From assembly GCA_016808115.1 (NCBI GenBank), contig JAEQBH010000137.1, positions 744,001 through 808,000 of the forward strand: a DNA stretch of 64,000 nucleotides, given 5' to 3'. The notes under the pieces are model-generated. The model worked only from the letters and a program-made list of their open reading frames with translations. It made no database searches and was not told where the DNA came from. The translations under genes and the position numbers were made by a program. This document shows positions 1 through 10,600 of this stretch, piece after piece. This DNA is from Tetrastigma voinierianum. Its lineage: Eukaryota; Streptophyta; Magnoliopsida; Vitales; Vitaceae. Every line of letters begins with the position of its first letter. The first letter of the stretch is position 1.

Positions 1-1492
1 TGAAAGTCCTGTCTGGAAGTTACAAGGATTTGCCTTACCATCTCAAGTATCGCTTCCTTGTATATGAGCATTTTTCCCGAGAATTATCCTATAGTTTAAG
101 ACGACCGAATTGGCCTATGGATAAATGAGAGATCGGAAAGAGGAGAGAGGTAAAACTCTTGAAGAGGTTGGGGAAGAGTACCTGAATGAGCTTATTGGGA
201 GGAGTCTCATTAAGGTGCATGAAATTGATTTTGATGAAAGGCCATTTACTCTTGGAGTCCATGCTCTGATGCACAGATACCTTCCGCCTATTATGAGAGA
301 ACTTCAGACTATCAAGCAGTAAGGAGAGGAGGGAAACTTGGCTGAAACCCCGACGCCTATCCGTCCGCACTGAAACTTTGATTTGTCTTAAGATTTAACT
401 CCGTGTTCCAACTTTTTTCGCTTTGAGTTCGTGCAAGGTGAGGATTGGTCCTAATTTCGATCGTTGAAGGTTTTCGGGACACAAGGCACTCCTTGGGGAA
501 CTTCCAAGTGCCACACATGCACCTAGTCCTCTTAAAGTATTTGAGTTTGAGGAATACAAGATAAGGAGCATCCCTAAATCGTTGGGAAATCCACGCAGCC
601 TTGAGACCTTGGATCTCAAACAAACTCTCGGTTAAAAGTCAGCTCGAATCGCCCTAAACTGCTAAACTTCGTCACTTGCTGGTTTACTCCATAACATGCT
701 GGGAAGCATTGTATCGTTTGATTCGGGTCAAGGGTTTTCAGACGTATTAACAATGGAGCAATGATTTAACTTGCAAAGCCGCCATTTGTGAGGATGTAAA
801 AAGATAGAATGATACAGAGCTCGTAAACTGACACAAATTGAGGAAGCTTGGGATTGTAGAACTAGCAAAAGAAGATGGCAGCAGCTTGAGCCAGTCAATC
901 AAGATGATGTCAAATCTCCTGTCCTTGGATTTGAACGCCCTGAATAAGTCAGAGCCTTTGAAGCTTGATTCATTGGCGAATAATCCGCCGCGTTTTCTTC
1001 AACGCCTGTATCTCAAAGAGTACTTGCAAACGTTTCCAAAGTGGGTATCTTCTCTACATGACCTGGTGAGAATACGCCTGAAATGGTCAGCACTGTCAGG
1101 GGAAAACCCAATTGAAGCTCTTCAAGATCTCCCAACCATGGAGTCATAGCTATTTGATGCATACACCGGAACCCGCTTGGATTTTATGCGACAAAGTTTC
1201 GTGCTTAAGATATTAGAGCTTGAGCAATTGAAATAAATTCGAGGTTTATTGTAATGGAAGAGTACATTGCCTAGCCTACAAAAAGCTGATCATAAGGCAA
1301 TGCAATGAGCTGAAGCAGGTCCCCGTAGGTATCCACAATCTTTATCATCTCAAGGAGCTGCTCCTCTGCGATATGCCTGAGAAATTCGTGGCCCAGCTGA
1401 GGGAAAATGGTGGTGGACTTCGCCATTTGCTTCGCCATATTTCGATTATTCATTCATATCAACAAGACGGGTCAATGGAAGATCTTTCGTGA
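1..1492 (+). pseudogene. CC-NB-ARC-LRR (RPM1-type) resistance gene, C-terminal part, unit 1
   Basis: Intracellular immune receptor fragment; the gene enters from outside the window. The first 110 bases encode the end of NB-ARC (SGSYKDLPYHLKY, the RNBS-D region of CNLs). At about 140-300 follow the winged-helix stretch EEVGEEYLNELIGRSLIK and VHALMHRYLPPIMRE, which sits where the MHD motif belongs and reads MHR. LRR-type sequence follows (about 400-1100), with fragments such as LLSLDLNALNKSEPLKL and FPKWVSSLHDLVRIRLKW, then the RPM1-like tail (VPVGIHNLYHLKELLLCDMPE) and a terminal MEDLS before TGA at 1490-1492. Several frame changes break it, so no continuous frame exists. It aligns along its length with the copies ending at 34316 and 52183. 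Identification from motifs is firm; function is not expected in this form. Confidence 0.88.
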
Positions 1493-1503
1493 CCATATAT
1501 ACA

Positions 1504-1835
1504 TGTTGGAAACCTCATCGAACCTTCTCTATCCACATTGTTATGATATTATAAGCTTTGGGTATATTAAGTGCCACGTTTAGAATTGCTTACTTGGTCA
1601 GGCCGCCCTTAGATGGTCAAGTTTTCTTTTTTAACCGATTCAAATCGCCAAGATTTTTAGGAACCAGCTTGATTATTTATGTTTTTATTCCGTGATTAGG
1701 ACCTTAATTTTCGCCATCGTTTCCAGATTTAAACTCGTTGTAATTCTCCATTAGCAAATTTAATTCAGAATTCCCTTCTCCATTGTTCATTGCCTTTTTT
1801 ATTATTTTTCTCTTCATATTTTCTAAACTTCAACA
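1504..1835 (+). mobile_element. Ty1/copia 5' LTR, unit 1 copy
   Basis: Begins TGTTGGAAAC and ends CTTCAACA, giving the TG...CA termini of an LTR. A degenerate initiator-Met primer-binding site (TTGTATCAAAGC) follows at about 1838. The same block recurs at 34328-34678 and 52195-52540, each time directly behind a CNL stop codon and ahead of the same gag sequence. It starts 11 bp after the CNL stop, so it lies in the CNL 3' UTR. No matching 3' LTR is visible. Confidence 0.72.
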
Positions 1836-1883
1836 ATTTGTATCAAAGCTTCTTCTTTAAAAGACCTGCTTTGCTAAAGACTC

Positions 1884-2483
1884 ATGGAAATTGAAGCTCT
1901 TTTCAGGCTTTGTTCCTTCGTTCGATGGAACCAACTATCGATGTGGGTTGCCTAATGGAAACTTTAGCCTGATCTTAAGAAGATAAAGGGAAGAGGAATG
2001 TGATGTTCTTGCACTTCCTGCAAATCCTACAATGGCTCAAATGGAATCCTACAAAGAGAAGAAAACAGAAAGGTCAAAGGCCAAGGCAGTTTTATTTGCA
2101 GCAATTTCTCCTACCATTTTTTAGAAGGATTATGTCCCTAAAAAATTTTAAAGAAATATGGGATTACCTTGAATCAAAATATGTAGGAGACGAAAGAATT
2201 AATTAAGGCATGCAAATTCACAATTTGATCATAAAGTTTGAACTTCAAAGAATGAAGGAATCATAATCCATCAAGGAGTATACGAACAAGCTACTGGGAT
2301 TTCTAACAGGCGGGTGCTTGGGAGTGACTTTAATTACTCAAGACTAGTGGAGAAAATTCTAGTTACCGTGCCAGAGAGATATAAGGCAACTATTACTGCT
2401 CTCGAAAATTACAATGATTTATCAAAATTTTCTTTGGCGAGGACACAACAACAGAAGGAGAACTAGCAGCCGAGCATCAAGGG
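1884..2483 (+). pseudogene. Ty1/copia gag fragment, unit 1
   Basis: Gag (UBN2-type) of a copia element: MEIEA start at 1884, then the segment with KEIWDYLESKYVGDERI at about 2140-2200, then ALENYNDLSKFSLA near 2400-2440. Reading frame changes several times. The copy matches 52592-53206 closely and stops inside gag at about 2483, where sequence from a Tat-type element takes over. Protease and the rest of pol are absent here. The gag identity rests on the domain pattern and on the better copy in unit 3, which continues into a zinc knuckle and a DSG protease motif. Confidence 0.75.
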
Positions 2484-3707
2484 CCTGGGGAAAAGTCCCG
2501 AGGTTGGGAACGTCCTCGTCATCACCTTCTACCAATGCCCGAGTGCAAGTGTTTCCCGCCGAGGTACCTAAAGCTCCTGTCTATCGCTTCCACTCGTTCT
2601 TCCAGCCAAAGATTCCTCGGGGAAGGCTGCCGAGCCTTCTTTGGAGGTTATGCCTATAACAGCTGAGTCCCCTCGCAGAGTGCCAAGCCTCCCTTCGAGA
2701 GGGGGGAAGAGTTGGGGAGGAAGCGTCAAGCCGGGAGCGAGATGGGGACTTGCTTTCCAATGCCAGCTGAGGCCGGCACAAGCTTCATCGATTCTCGTAG
2801 TGGACTCACTAAGAGGTCTGGGTGCCCCGTCGGCTGAGGAAACTCGCTCTATCCCTCCAAGCGGTCGCCCCGTAAGTTTCGTGGTCTTCCCGTGTCCTGA
2901 TTTTATCTTGAGTTGGTGTTTAGACTTTTTTGTTGGGTGTCGGTAGGTACACCCATCCTCAAGAGTCTGCAAAGGGCCGATCGAATCGAGGCCACGCCAA
3001 AGCCGCCTGCAGTCTACGCGGTGGTCGCTTCCACTTCGAGCAAGTCAGGCCGCGAGATCAAAATGCGTATCATGACTATGAGGCCTGAAGCTTTAAGTCT
3101 CGATGGAGGCATACCGATGGTGCGAGCGCTGGCCGAGGATAGGAAGAAAGGTCCGATATGACTTCTAAGATTAGCCCGCAAGCCGGAGGTTGCATATCGC
3201 GCAAGCTGCCCAGATGACCTCGATTTCGGGAGGTAGCTGACTAAACATAGGTCACCAGATCGAGCCCACTTAGTCAGGATGAGCTGCAATCATCCCAGAA
3301 GGAACTGCGAGTAACTAGGGAAGAGTTGTGTGCCGCTAGAGACGAAATGCGTATTGCCAGGCCACGCTAGACGTGGAGCCCGTCGCGGCTTCTCCGGCCG
3401 TGGAGCTCGACAACGCCTGACTGAGGAGTGCCACAGGTTGCGAGGGGACCTTCAGAGGCAGGAAACTTTGGTTGTTCAAAGGGACGGAGCTATAGCGAGT
3501 TTGAGGGATGAGGCCTGCACTCAATGGGCTTTGGCGGCTTCGCTTTCGCAGGAAGGCCGCGAATGCCTACCCGGCTCGATCTAACTGGAGTATCCCTAAG
3601 GACGGTGAGGCTGTGGAGTCCTTTCCACCGACCGTTCGAGAGCCAAAACACCCAAATTGATGCTCGCTCCGCTTCCTCACCTCCTACTCCCTCTTCTGAC
3701 GTCTGAT
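2484..3707 (+). pseudogene. Antisense extra ORF of the Tat-type element, C-terminal half (coiled coil)
   Basis: Runs opposite to pol, between pol and the missing 3' LTR. Visible pieces are a region around 2640-2940 that matches copy 2 at 57430-57690, and a long charged helical stretch at about 3290-3560 (LTEECHRLRGDLQRQETL, then VVQRDGAIASLRDEACTQW), heptad-like and probably a coiled coil. It ends with an acidic and proline/serine tail (SASSPPTPSSDV) and TGA at about 3705. Copy 2 preserves the N-terminal half. I cannot name a catalytic function. Extra ORFs, some antisense, between pol and the 3' LTR are known for Tat-lineage plant elements. The frame shifts within the span. Confidence 0.7.
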
Positions 3708-3900
3708 CTCCTTCATGTAGCTTTGCTTGTTTTTGTTTTTTTGTATTTTGCTTTTTTTTTTTTTTGATTTGGCTTTTGAACCCTGATACATGTGATGTCG
3801 CTTCCTAATGAATACCCCATTTCTATCCCCGCCTTTATTGTCTTTGCCAATTCTTGTGTTGCTTGCTTGGTTTCGGGTTGTTGCGCCTTCTCGAATCAAG
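3708..3900. other. 3' flank of the antisense ORF
   Basis: Short non-coding stretch with a poly-T run near 3750-3765, following the antisense ORF stop. It matches 58505-58690 in copy 2, including the phrase around CATGTGATGTCG. Nothing else is recognised. Confidence 0.4.
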
Positions 3901-4900
3901 CTACTGGCCCGTGGCTACTCGGGCCTTCCTCGAGCAATTATGCTTTGTAACTGAAATGCTAGGGCTCGAGCTACATGAACTAAGACCCTTTCGAGCTGAT
4001 ACGCCCAAAAGCTAAGTCAGTCAGGGCCTGGTACTAATATGCTTGAGCCGACCGTCCCCCGAGCCACTGTGCCTTAGTTGAGTTAAATCGAGCTTTCAAA
4101 CCGAGAGCTTACCGAGGCCTCGTAGGCTATTCCGCTTGAGCTGAACCGCCTCGCGAATTCACGTGGCCTTCCCGAGCAACAGCCTTCTCAAACTCGCCGG
4201 CCGAGGCTCCACTGGCCATTCTCCACTCGAAAGCTGAACTGGCTCTGCGGCTATGTGGTCTTTCCCGAGAAGTTGAGCTCTTCAAAACTGGGCCGCTGAG
4301 GCTCCATGGGCTAAATTGTTTGAGCTAAATCTGCTCCTAGGCTACTAGGCCTGGGGCTGAAAGCAAATGTGAGCTTTGCAAAATTGAGTCACGAGGCATC
4401 ATGTGTTGATCCGCCCAGCCGAACCCGTTCCCGGGCTACCAGCCTTAGGCTGAGCATGGAGCTTTTGAACCCGAGCTACCGAGGCCCGTGGGCTTATCCG
4501 CCAGTCGAACCGGCTCTCGGGCCGCCAGCTCGAAGCCGTGGCGCTGAGCTCTTCAAAACTCGAAGCATTTCGGGCTTCCTAGCGCCGAGGCCTTCCCGAA
4601 ATGTTGAGCTCGCGAACCGAAGCATAAGCCCCAAAGCCAGGCCTTCCCGAAATGTTAAGTCGAAACTTAGCGCTTGAAGCCCGTGGCTAAATCGCTTAGC
4701 CGATCTTGCCCCGGGCTACTGTGCCTTAGTCGAAAGCAATCGAGCTCTTCAAAACTGAGTTACCGAGGCCCGCGGGCTGGAACCGGGCTCGAAATGAACC
4801 GGCTCGCGGCTGCATGGCCTTTCTGAGCAAGCTTGAGCCTTTCAAAATCGGGCCGCTTTAGGCCTCACGTACGATCTCGCCCGGGCTACTGCGCGGCCGC
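3900..4900. repeat. Degenerate tandem-repeat array in the Tat 3' region
   Basis: A core resembling GAGCTCTTCAAAACTG recurs at about 4271, 4371, 4458, 4544, 4740 and 4832, giving a rough period of 85-100 bp. Each is followed by a phrase like GAGGCCCGTGGGCT and a variant of CGGGCTACTGTGCC. A matching, more diverged array lies at about 58690-59710. It separates the antisense ORF from the pol-side 3' end. Tat-lineage elements with tandem repeats in this region are known (Retand-type). Confidence 0.65.
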
Positions 4901-4991
4901 TTGATTTCCACTTTTGGAAAGATGCGAAGGCCATTAATGCTAGTTTACGGAGAATCGAAATGACTGCGGCGACTCAGTGCTTCGGCCTCCT

Positions 4992-4998
4992 TATAAAT
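4992..4998 (+). promoter_or_regulatory. TATA-like box upstream of the polypyrimidine tract
   Basis: TATAAAT preceded by CCTCCT. A pyrimidine-rich tract starts about 240 bp downstream. The corresponding site in copy 2 (near 59818) reads TTATAGTGG and has lost the match, so conservation is poor. Its use as a promoter is a guess. Confidence 0.25.
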
Positions 4999-5239
4999 GG
5001 AGACTTCTCCGCTATGGAGCTCATACTTCGAACCTTCTTCCCTTTTTTGGGCGCAACTGGAATCCACGCATGATGAAACGTCAAGGCTTGGCCATTTTCG
5101 CAGGGGGTCCGCCCAGGGATTCTGGCTTGCTCCGGATGGACCTCTGCCTGTGGGAGTTGTGTTTTTCCCTAGTCTCCCCTTTATGGGAGTTATGTTATTC
5201 CCTAGCGTCGTGCTAGGGAATGCGTCTGGAGAGAGCTAA

Positions 5240-5448
5240 AATTTTTAGTACCGCTCTCCCATTTTCTCCTCTTCTTTCTTCTCTTTCTTTCTTCTCCTTC
5301 TTCTCCTTCTTTTCTCACTCTCTCTTCCTCTCTTTCCCGCCCTTCCCTTTCTCTTTCCTCTCCCTTTCTTCCTCCTTCCTTCCTTCCCTTCGCTCGTGAC
5401 TCTTTTTTTTTCTCTTCCTCTTTTCCCTCTTTTTTTTTTTTTTTTTCG
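5240..5448. repeat. Polypyrimidine tract (TTC/CTT-rich)
   Basis: About 200 bp of nearly pure C/T on the plus strand, ending in a T run of about 20. It recurs at 60070-60280 in copy 2. Translated on the minus strand it gives Lys/Glu/Arg-rich nonsense, which is not a protein. Confidence 0.85.
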
Positions 5449-5524
5449 ACTTTAACCGCCAGACTTTTATTTCCGAGATGTAAGGATGACACCGCTGATT
5501 GTAATCAATTTGCACCTTCATTGG

Positions 5525-5716
5525 AATAAAGAAAATTTTTTTCTTTTTGGCGATGAATTTGTGTGTATTCTAACGTGAACAACCTTCTCGCACGCTCCCC
5601 GGGCTGAGCCGGTCTGTTTTTCTTTTACCGAGATGCCCCGCTTCTGATTTACGAGGATATTAAATAAAGCAATCAACAAACACTCATACGTATCTCAAAA
5701 CTGATGTTACTTTATT
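5525..5716. terminator. Convergent polyadenylation-signal cluster
   Basis: AATAAA on the plus strand at 5525-5530 and 5663-5668, and its complement TTTATT at 5711-5716, which gives AATAAA on the minus strand about 20 bp past the apparent end of pol. Copy 2 preserves the plus signal at 60353-60358 and the minus signal at 60526-60531. The arrangement would suit two converging transcripts, pol on the minus strand and a plus-strand transcript. Position is seen directly; use is inferred. Confidence 0.4.
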
Positions 5717-5734
5717 AACGATTACAATCCGAGG

Positions 5735-7046
5735 TCTATTGATAAAAACGCTTAAGGTGCTCAGCGTTCCAAGAGTGAGATAGAACTTTTCCTTCTTCTG
5801 TCTGGAGTTCGTAATTACCCGGTCTGACGACGCGAGATACTATATAGGGGCCTTCCTAATTGGGCCCTAATTTTCCATGTGTCGGATTTTTTCTTGCAGG
5901 CAGAAGCTTTTTTAAGACTAGGTCACTAGGCTTGTAACTCCTGGGTTTGACCTTTTGGTCGTAGTACCTTGCCGCCCTTCCCAGGTCAGACGCTTTAGAC
6001 CCGCTCAATTTGTCATTCAGAGGTCCAAAGCGAAGGAGCCTTCGTTATGTTCCACGCTTGCCAATTCAATCCTTGGGGACTTTAATCCGATCTCGACAGG
6101 GGCCACCGCCTCGGTACCAAAAGCTAGAGCAAATGGGGTTTCCTGAGTTGTAGATTTGTGGGTAGTTCTGTATGCCCATAACACCTCGGGGAGGTATTCT
6201 ACCCATTTGCCTTTAAGACTTAATTTTGATCTTCTGTCGCTTTAAGAGTTCTCGATGCGACTTCAAATTTATCCATTAGACTGTGGATGAGCTGGGGAAG
6301 AGTAGTAAGTTCTGATCCCAGCTCTAAGACGTAACCCGAACTTAGGATTGTCGACCGCTTTCCCATTATCGCACACCAGGCCCCTGGGCTACTAAATCTA
6401 CATATTACTAAGGCGCCAAACGGTCGCTGCATCTTTGTTCCGTGATGGTAGCCAAGGGCTCGGCTTCTGCCCATTTGGTGAAGTAATCCACTACTACGAC
6501 AACGAATTTGTATTGGCCCTTTCCAATGGGCAGAGGTCCCAACATATGTCTAGCCCTAATCGCCGAAAAGGCCGTGGGCTCAGGATCAAGTCGCCGGGCT
6601 CGGGATGGAGGCGAGATTCAAGGCTCCCGACAAACTTTGCACTCGACCAGTTCTCACGCAGATCTCCACTGTGGGCCAAGAGGTATCCCCTGCCTTAAGG
6701 CTTTTCCCCGCCAACGTCCGAGCTCCGATACGCATACACCATCATGCACCTCCCCGCACGTAGTCGGCCTTCCCGCAATGCACTTCGAGGATGGGGTGTG
6801 AAACCACTTATAAAGGCTTCCTTTATGAATAGTAAACCCGCCGACCTCGTCCTGCTTAGAAGCTTTCCTTCTGGCCGTCGAGTAGCAAATCAGCTCTTCA
6901 TTAAATAGTCTCAAATGGGGTCCATCCACTGAATTTGACATGATAGAGACTTCCTCGTCATAGAGATCTACAGAGGCTCCAAGGTGCTCCTCGACAGCGC
7001 AGTCCCGCCGAGATCTCTCGTGAGGTTGTCGCGCCTTGCTAGGCAT
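5735..7046 (-). pseudogene. Tat-type integrase, copy 1
   Basis: Reading the minus strand from about 7046 downward. The N-terminal zinc-binding region contains FTIHKGSLYKW and KCIAGRPTTCGEVHDGVC. The catalytic core shows the complement of a stretch encoding VVVVVDYF near 6480-6520, and LGSELTTLPQLIHSLMDKFE at about 6250-6330. The C-terminal part at about 5760-5990 includes RYYDQKVKPRSYKP and later LYSIASSD. The order matches gypsy integrases and it lies directly downstream of the second RNase H. Frameshifts divide it into at least four frames, so it would not give an active enzyme. Its role would be insertion of the element's cDNA into chromosomes. Confidence 0.82.
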
Positions 7047-7290
7047 CCGTCTGAGTTCTCTCGCTTCGTATGTGTCTGACCTGAACTACCACGAACTTCC
7101 TCAGTAACTCCCTTACCTTTTTGAGGTATAGGATCAGTTTTTCACATTTGGCCTCATAGGTGTCTTCTATTTTCTTTACTACCAACTGGGAGTCGCTGCA
7201 TACCTCAAGCTGGTCAACTTCCATTGAATGGGCGAGGTTGAGTCCAGCGATGACGGCCTCATACTTACCAAGCAGTTTGGAACCCAACCG
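7039..7290 (-). pseudogene. Second (archaeal-type) RNase H of the Tat element, copy 1
   Basis: Contains KYEAVIAGLNLAHSMEVDQL, VCSDSQLVVKKIEDTYEAK and VQVRHIRSE, the pattern of the additional RNase H carried by Tat/Ogre elements (E in the EAxxAGL motif, D in SDSQLV). It lies between the first RNase H and integrase. The preceding conserved start (WKPFVGG, normally a D-G pair) is in another frame near 7380. This domain assigns the element to the Tat group. Frame breaks flank it on both sides. Confidence 0.85.
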
Positions 7291-7880
7291 AATGCATATT
7301 CACATCTATTCTTCCGGTGAGGTCGTAATTAGCCCTAAGACCGCCTCCCTGAGCATTGGCGTCCCGCCTACGAACGGCTTCCAAATGGGGAGGTTGAGCG
7401 TCACTCGCGTATCCTCGGCAAGCTCTGTCGGGGTGAACTCCATGACAAAATCTGCCAAGACCTGCCCTTTTTGGTTTATATCTGATGTCGAACTCGCTCA
7501 ACTCTAAGGCCCACTTCATCAATCTTCCCGAGGTCTCGGCTCAGCACTCCCGCTTCACTGGGTATTCTGCTGGGGATCTCAATGGTATGAGCTTGAAAGT
7601 AAGGGTGGAGCTTTCGGGCCGCGGTTAACGCCAGGATTAGTTTCTCCATCCTTTGATACCTCTCCTCTACTCCTCTCAGAACTTGATTGCAATAGTAGAT
7701 CGATGTCAGACTTGCCTTTGTTCCCTAATAAGGACGGCGTTGGTCCAAATCGAAACGCCAAATACGCAGAAATTGCCCTTCGGGAGGGCTCACCGTAATC
7801 GGGGGAGAGCTCGATAAGTTTTCAAAGGCAACAACGCTTCTTCATAATGTGTATCCCATTGAAAAGCTTTCTTTAGAACC
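7265..7880 (-). pseudogene. First RNase H domain of the Tat element, copy 1
   Basis: The segment MKWALELSEFDIRYKPKRA at about 7465-7520 is the typical end of the gypsy RNase H/connection region, followed after a frame change by the LADFVMEF-type phrase. Upstream (7580-7760) another frame holds the part reading Y-C-N in the complement of CTTGATTGCAATAGTAG and a tyrosine-rich start. It follows RT and precedes the extra RNase H. Broken by several indels. Confidence 0.75.
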
Positions 7881-8900
7881 TGGAAGAAGGGCTGACATTT
7901 ATCGCTGGCCTTGGACACAAATCTGCTTAACGCGACTATTCTTCCTGCTAGGACGCTGACTTCTTTATGTTCGACCGTGGCAAGATGTCGAAAGCAATGC
8001 CTTTATCTTGTCCGATTCGCCAATTCCTGCTGTTGACTATAAAACCTAAGAATTTTCTGGCTGAGACTCTAAAAGCGCATTTAGCTGGATTCAAATTCAT
8101 GTTGTACTCTCTTAGGATCTAGAATTCTTCGGACATATGAGTTATGTGGAGCTCGGCCGTGGTTGATTTAACCAACATGTCATCTATATATACCTCCATG
8201 GATGCCCCTATTTGCTTCTGGAACATCCTGTTCACCAACCTCTGGTAGGTAGCTCCTGCGTTCTTTAGCCCAAATGGCATTACCATAGCACAGTCCCTTA
8301 CCCCAGAACGACGAGGTCTTCGTCGTCGATCCGCGTCGATCCGGTTATAGCCGAGAAAGCATCCATGAAAACCGAGGAGTTCATTGTCTGTGGCACTACA
8401 ATGAGGTCGATCCGCGGGCGCAGGGAAACTATCTTTCGGGGCATGCCCTGGCTGATGTCGAAGTCGACAGAGCCCGCCACTGGCTGCTTGCTTTTCGACC
8501 ATCACGACGCTGGCCAAACCATCTCGTGATACCCACTTCTCTCGATTGTTCCCGGCCGAGGAGCCGTCGACCCTCCTCATTTATCGCTGTCCTTTCCTGA
8601 GCTTAAACTCCTTCTTTTTGCTTCGACTCGGTTTGAAGGATGAACCGACGCTTAGTCTGCGAGTAATTATCATGGGTCAATCCTCCCATGTCCTCCCGCT
8701 CCACGCCAAGAAACCTTTGTCTCTGCTTCAAGAAGTGAATAAGGAGATTCCCTCTCGAGGTCTTCGCTATCCCGAGCCGGCGTAGGCGAGGTGTTCAGGC
8801 ATCGCCCAACTCGCACAGCTCCAGCCTTCCGAGGGCTCAGTCGGGCATTTCTCGTCGCGCATGTCGAGCTCGTCCATGTATACGTTGTCGACCGCTTTTT
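7881..8900 (-). pseudogene. Tat-type reverse transcriptase, copy 1
   Basis: The clearest gypsy RT in the window. VMPFGLKNAGATYQRLVN and then MEVYIDDMLVKS (catalytic YIDD at about 8180-8190) read in one frame of the minus strand, followed by the HITHMSEEF stretch. Upstream, other frames show SVVMVEK, CPKDSFP-like and FMDAFSAITG (normally FMDAFSGYNQI). A frameshift lies between the two groups. RT would copy element RNA into cDNA. Preceded by protease, followed by RNase H. Confidence 0.88.
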
Positions 8901-9093
8901 GCTTCATGGATGCCGAGTAACACTCCCTGGCCACGCGCTGGTCTCCTTGAACCATTCCTACTCCACCTGTGGTAGGAAACTTCATCGTGGTAAGCGATGG
9001 GACGCCTACAAGGCTGAGAGAGGGTCCATTCAACAACATGTTATAAGTAAAATGTATATCTACTATGAGAAACCCCCATTTTGTCATTATTGC

Positions 9094-9320
9094 CTAGCAC
9101 AGGGGGTCTCCCAAAGTGAGTACTAACTGTATTGATCCTAGAGGTAGCACTTTCTCTCCAGAGAATCCTCGCAGGTGGGTGCTGACTGGTTCTAGCTTCT
9201 CCCTTCCAATGCCCATCCTGTCAAAAGCCGACGCGAAGATGATGTCGGCTGAACTCCCATTGTTGACAAGGACCCAAAGGGATCGCGAGCTACCACAACC
9301 GCCTCTTATCACCGAAGGGT
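9094..9320 (-). pseudogene. Tat-type aspartic protease, copy 1
   Basis: Minus-strand ORF with VLVNNGSSADIIFASAFDRM, where the active site normally reads D-T/N-G-S-S; here it is N-N-G-S, so the catalytic Asp is replaced. It continues HLRGFSGEKVLPLGSIQLVL and TLGDPLC, the flap and end of a retroviral-type protease. It lies between gag and RT as expected. The changed catalytic residue could be real or a base error. Confidence 0.8.
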
Positions 9321-9599
9321 CGCTTGCGCCGCATCCCTCCAGTCCAATCCAGAATGATGGCTATGTCGAAGTCGGTGCGCTGACACCGCTATACTTCAAT
9401 TACCTCTCCCGATCCGCCGTGAAGTGAGCCTTTCTAGCGTAAAGCTGGATTCCCACCTCCCGCAAATCCTCCCGAGATCACGCGGCTTCCCTGGCGGCCG
9501 CCAGGCCGAAGTCACCGTCCGTCGAGGCGGGCGGTGGTTGCGCCGATTCTAACCTTCCGAGGATACGGCGGGCGGAGATACCCGCTACCGAATTCAAAT

Positions 9600-10600
9600 A
9601 TTTCTATCTCCTTCCCGAGTTGTATGCAATCGCTCGCTCGCGCCCGTGCGGGTCCCCGCGGGAACCTACAATACCTCGCGTTATCTCTCGCAGATCTCGA
9701 CCATCCGGTCGGCCATCCGTAAACTCGTTCATGTTGTACTTCAAAGACCTCGCGATACCGTGGCCGCAGGGTGAACCGCCGAGGTGAATACCTGGGTCGG
9801 CGTAGCTCGAGCCGAGGGTGGTCCCAAGCGGTCCCTCGACTCCCACACGCCCTCTCGGGACCGCTCCTGCCTTTCTTGTAGTGATCTCTCCCAGTTTCTT
9901 CACTTTAGGCTTCGGGCCCCTGCTGTTTGTCAGGTCCCGCTTCAGGATTGAAGAGATTTCTTTCTTGGATATGAGGGCTTCCTCGCCGTTTATGTACTTT
10001 TCCGCTTTGGCAAGCACCTCAGCCATGCTTGCCTGTGGATTCTTGGATATTGAAAACATCAAATCTTTTAACTACACTCCTAACCCAACGATGAATGCAG
10101 TGATAGCAAACTTCTCGTCCGGTACATCTACCTTCGCAGACCCTGATCAACCTCCCGACATATGACTCGCTTTTCCCGCGGCTCTGCTTTTATGGTTAGC
10201 CAGGGATAACTCGCCTTCCGTACGCTCTCTCTCCAATGAAGGCAGACGAATCCACCAGAGCTCTCGAACGGTATAGAATCCACGATGGTGGGAGCCTGTT
10301 AAACCAAGCCAAAGTCGGGCCTTTAGCGTGGATAGGGCGAAGGCTCGCACCACATACAAGGTCTTGATAACGGCGTAGTCTATCTGATTTTATAGGTGTT
10401 AAGATGGTCGACGGATCCTTCGCATCCACTCGAACGCCTAATTTGCGGCATTCTGAACTTGCTGTGAAGGGGGAAGTGGAGCAATTTACCGTGAACGGTG
10501 ACTCGCCTTGTCGCACTGCGGTGTCCATGTGGTCCGCCGGCCTTTGACGACTTCCTTCATGTGGCCGAAGCTCCCGCTGATACTCAACCTTTGCTCCCAT
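9600..10600 (-). pseudogene. Tat-type gag, copy 1
   Basis: Retrotransposon gag: GPTLAWFNRLPPS at about 10290-10330 is the core of the gag domain. Farther along come MFSISKNPQASMAEVLAKAE and KYINGEEALISKKEISSIL (about 9955-10062), typical of the gag C-terminal half of Tat/Ogre elements, then a basic, Gly/Arg-rich tail. The start region (10400-10600) has PFTA...VRVDAKDP. No CCHC zinc knuckle was found. Gag would form the particle in which reverse transcription occurs. Frame changes occur between the blocks. Confidence 0.8.

Noticed and set aside
1836..2483. Possible intact small gene downstream of the CNL in unit 1
   Set aside because: The open frame at 2000-2206 is one segment of copia gag, as shown by the longer copy in unit 3.
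2568..2972. 134-residue minus-strand open frame
   Set aside because: Opposite the antisense ORF of the Tat element. The plus strand matches copy 2 at 57430-57690 in coding phase; the minus frame is not preserved.
5202..5521. Lys/Glu/Arg-rich open frames on the minus strand
   Set aside because: They translate the polypyrimidine tract; the low-complexity composition explains the lack of stops.
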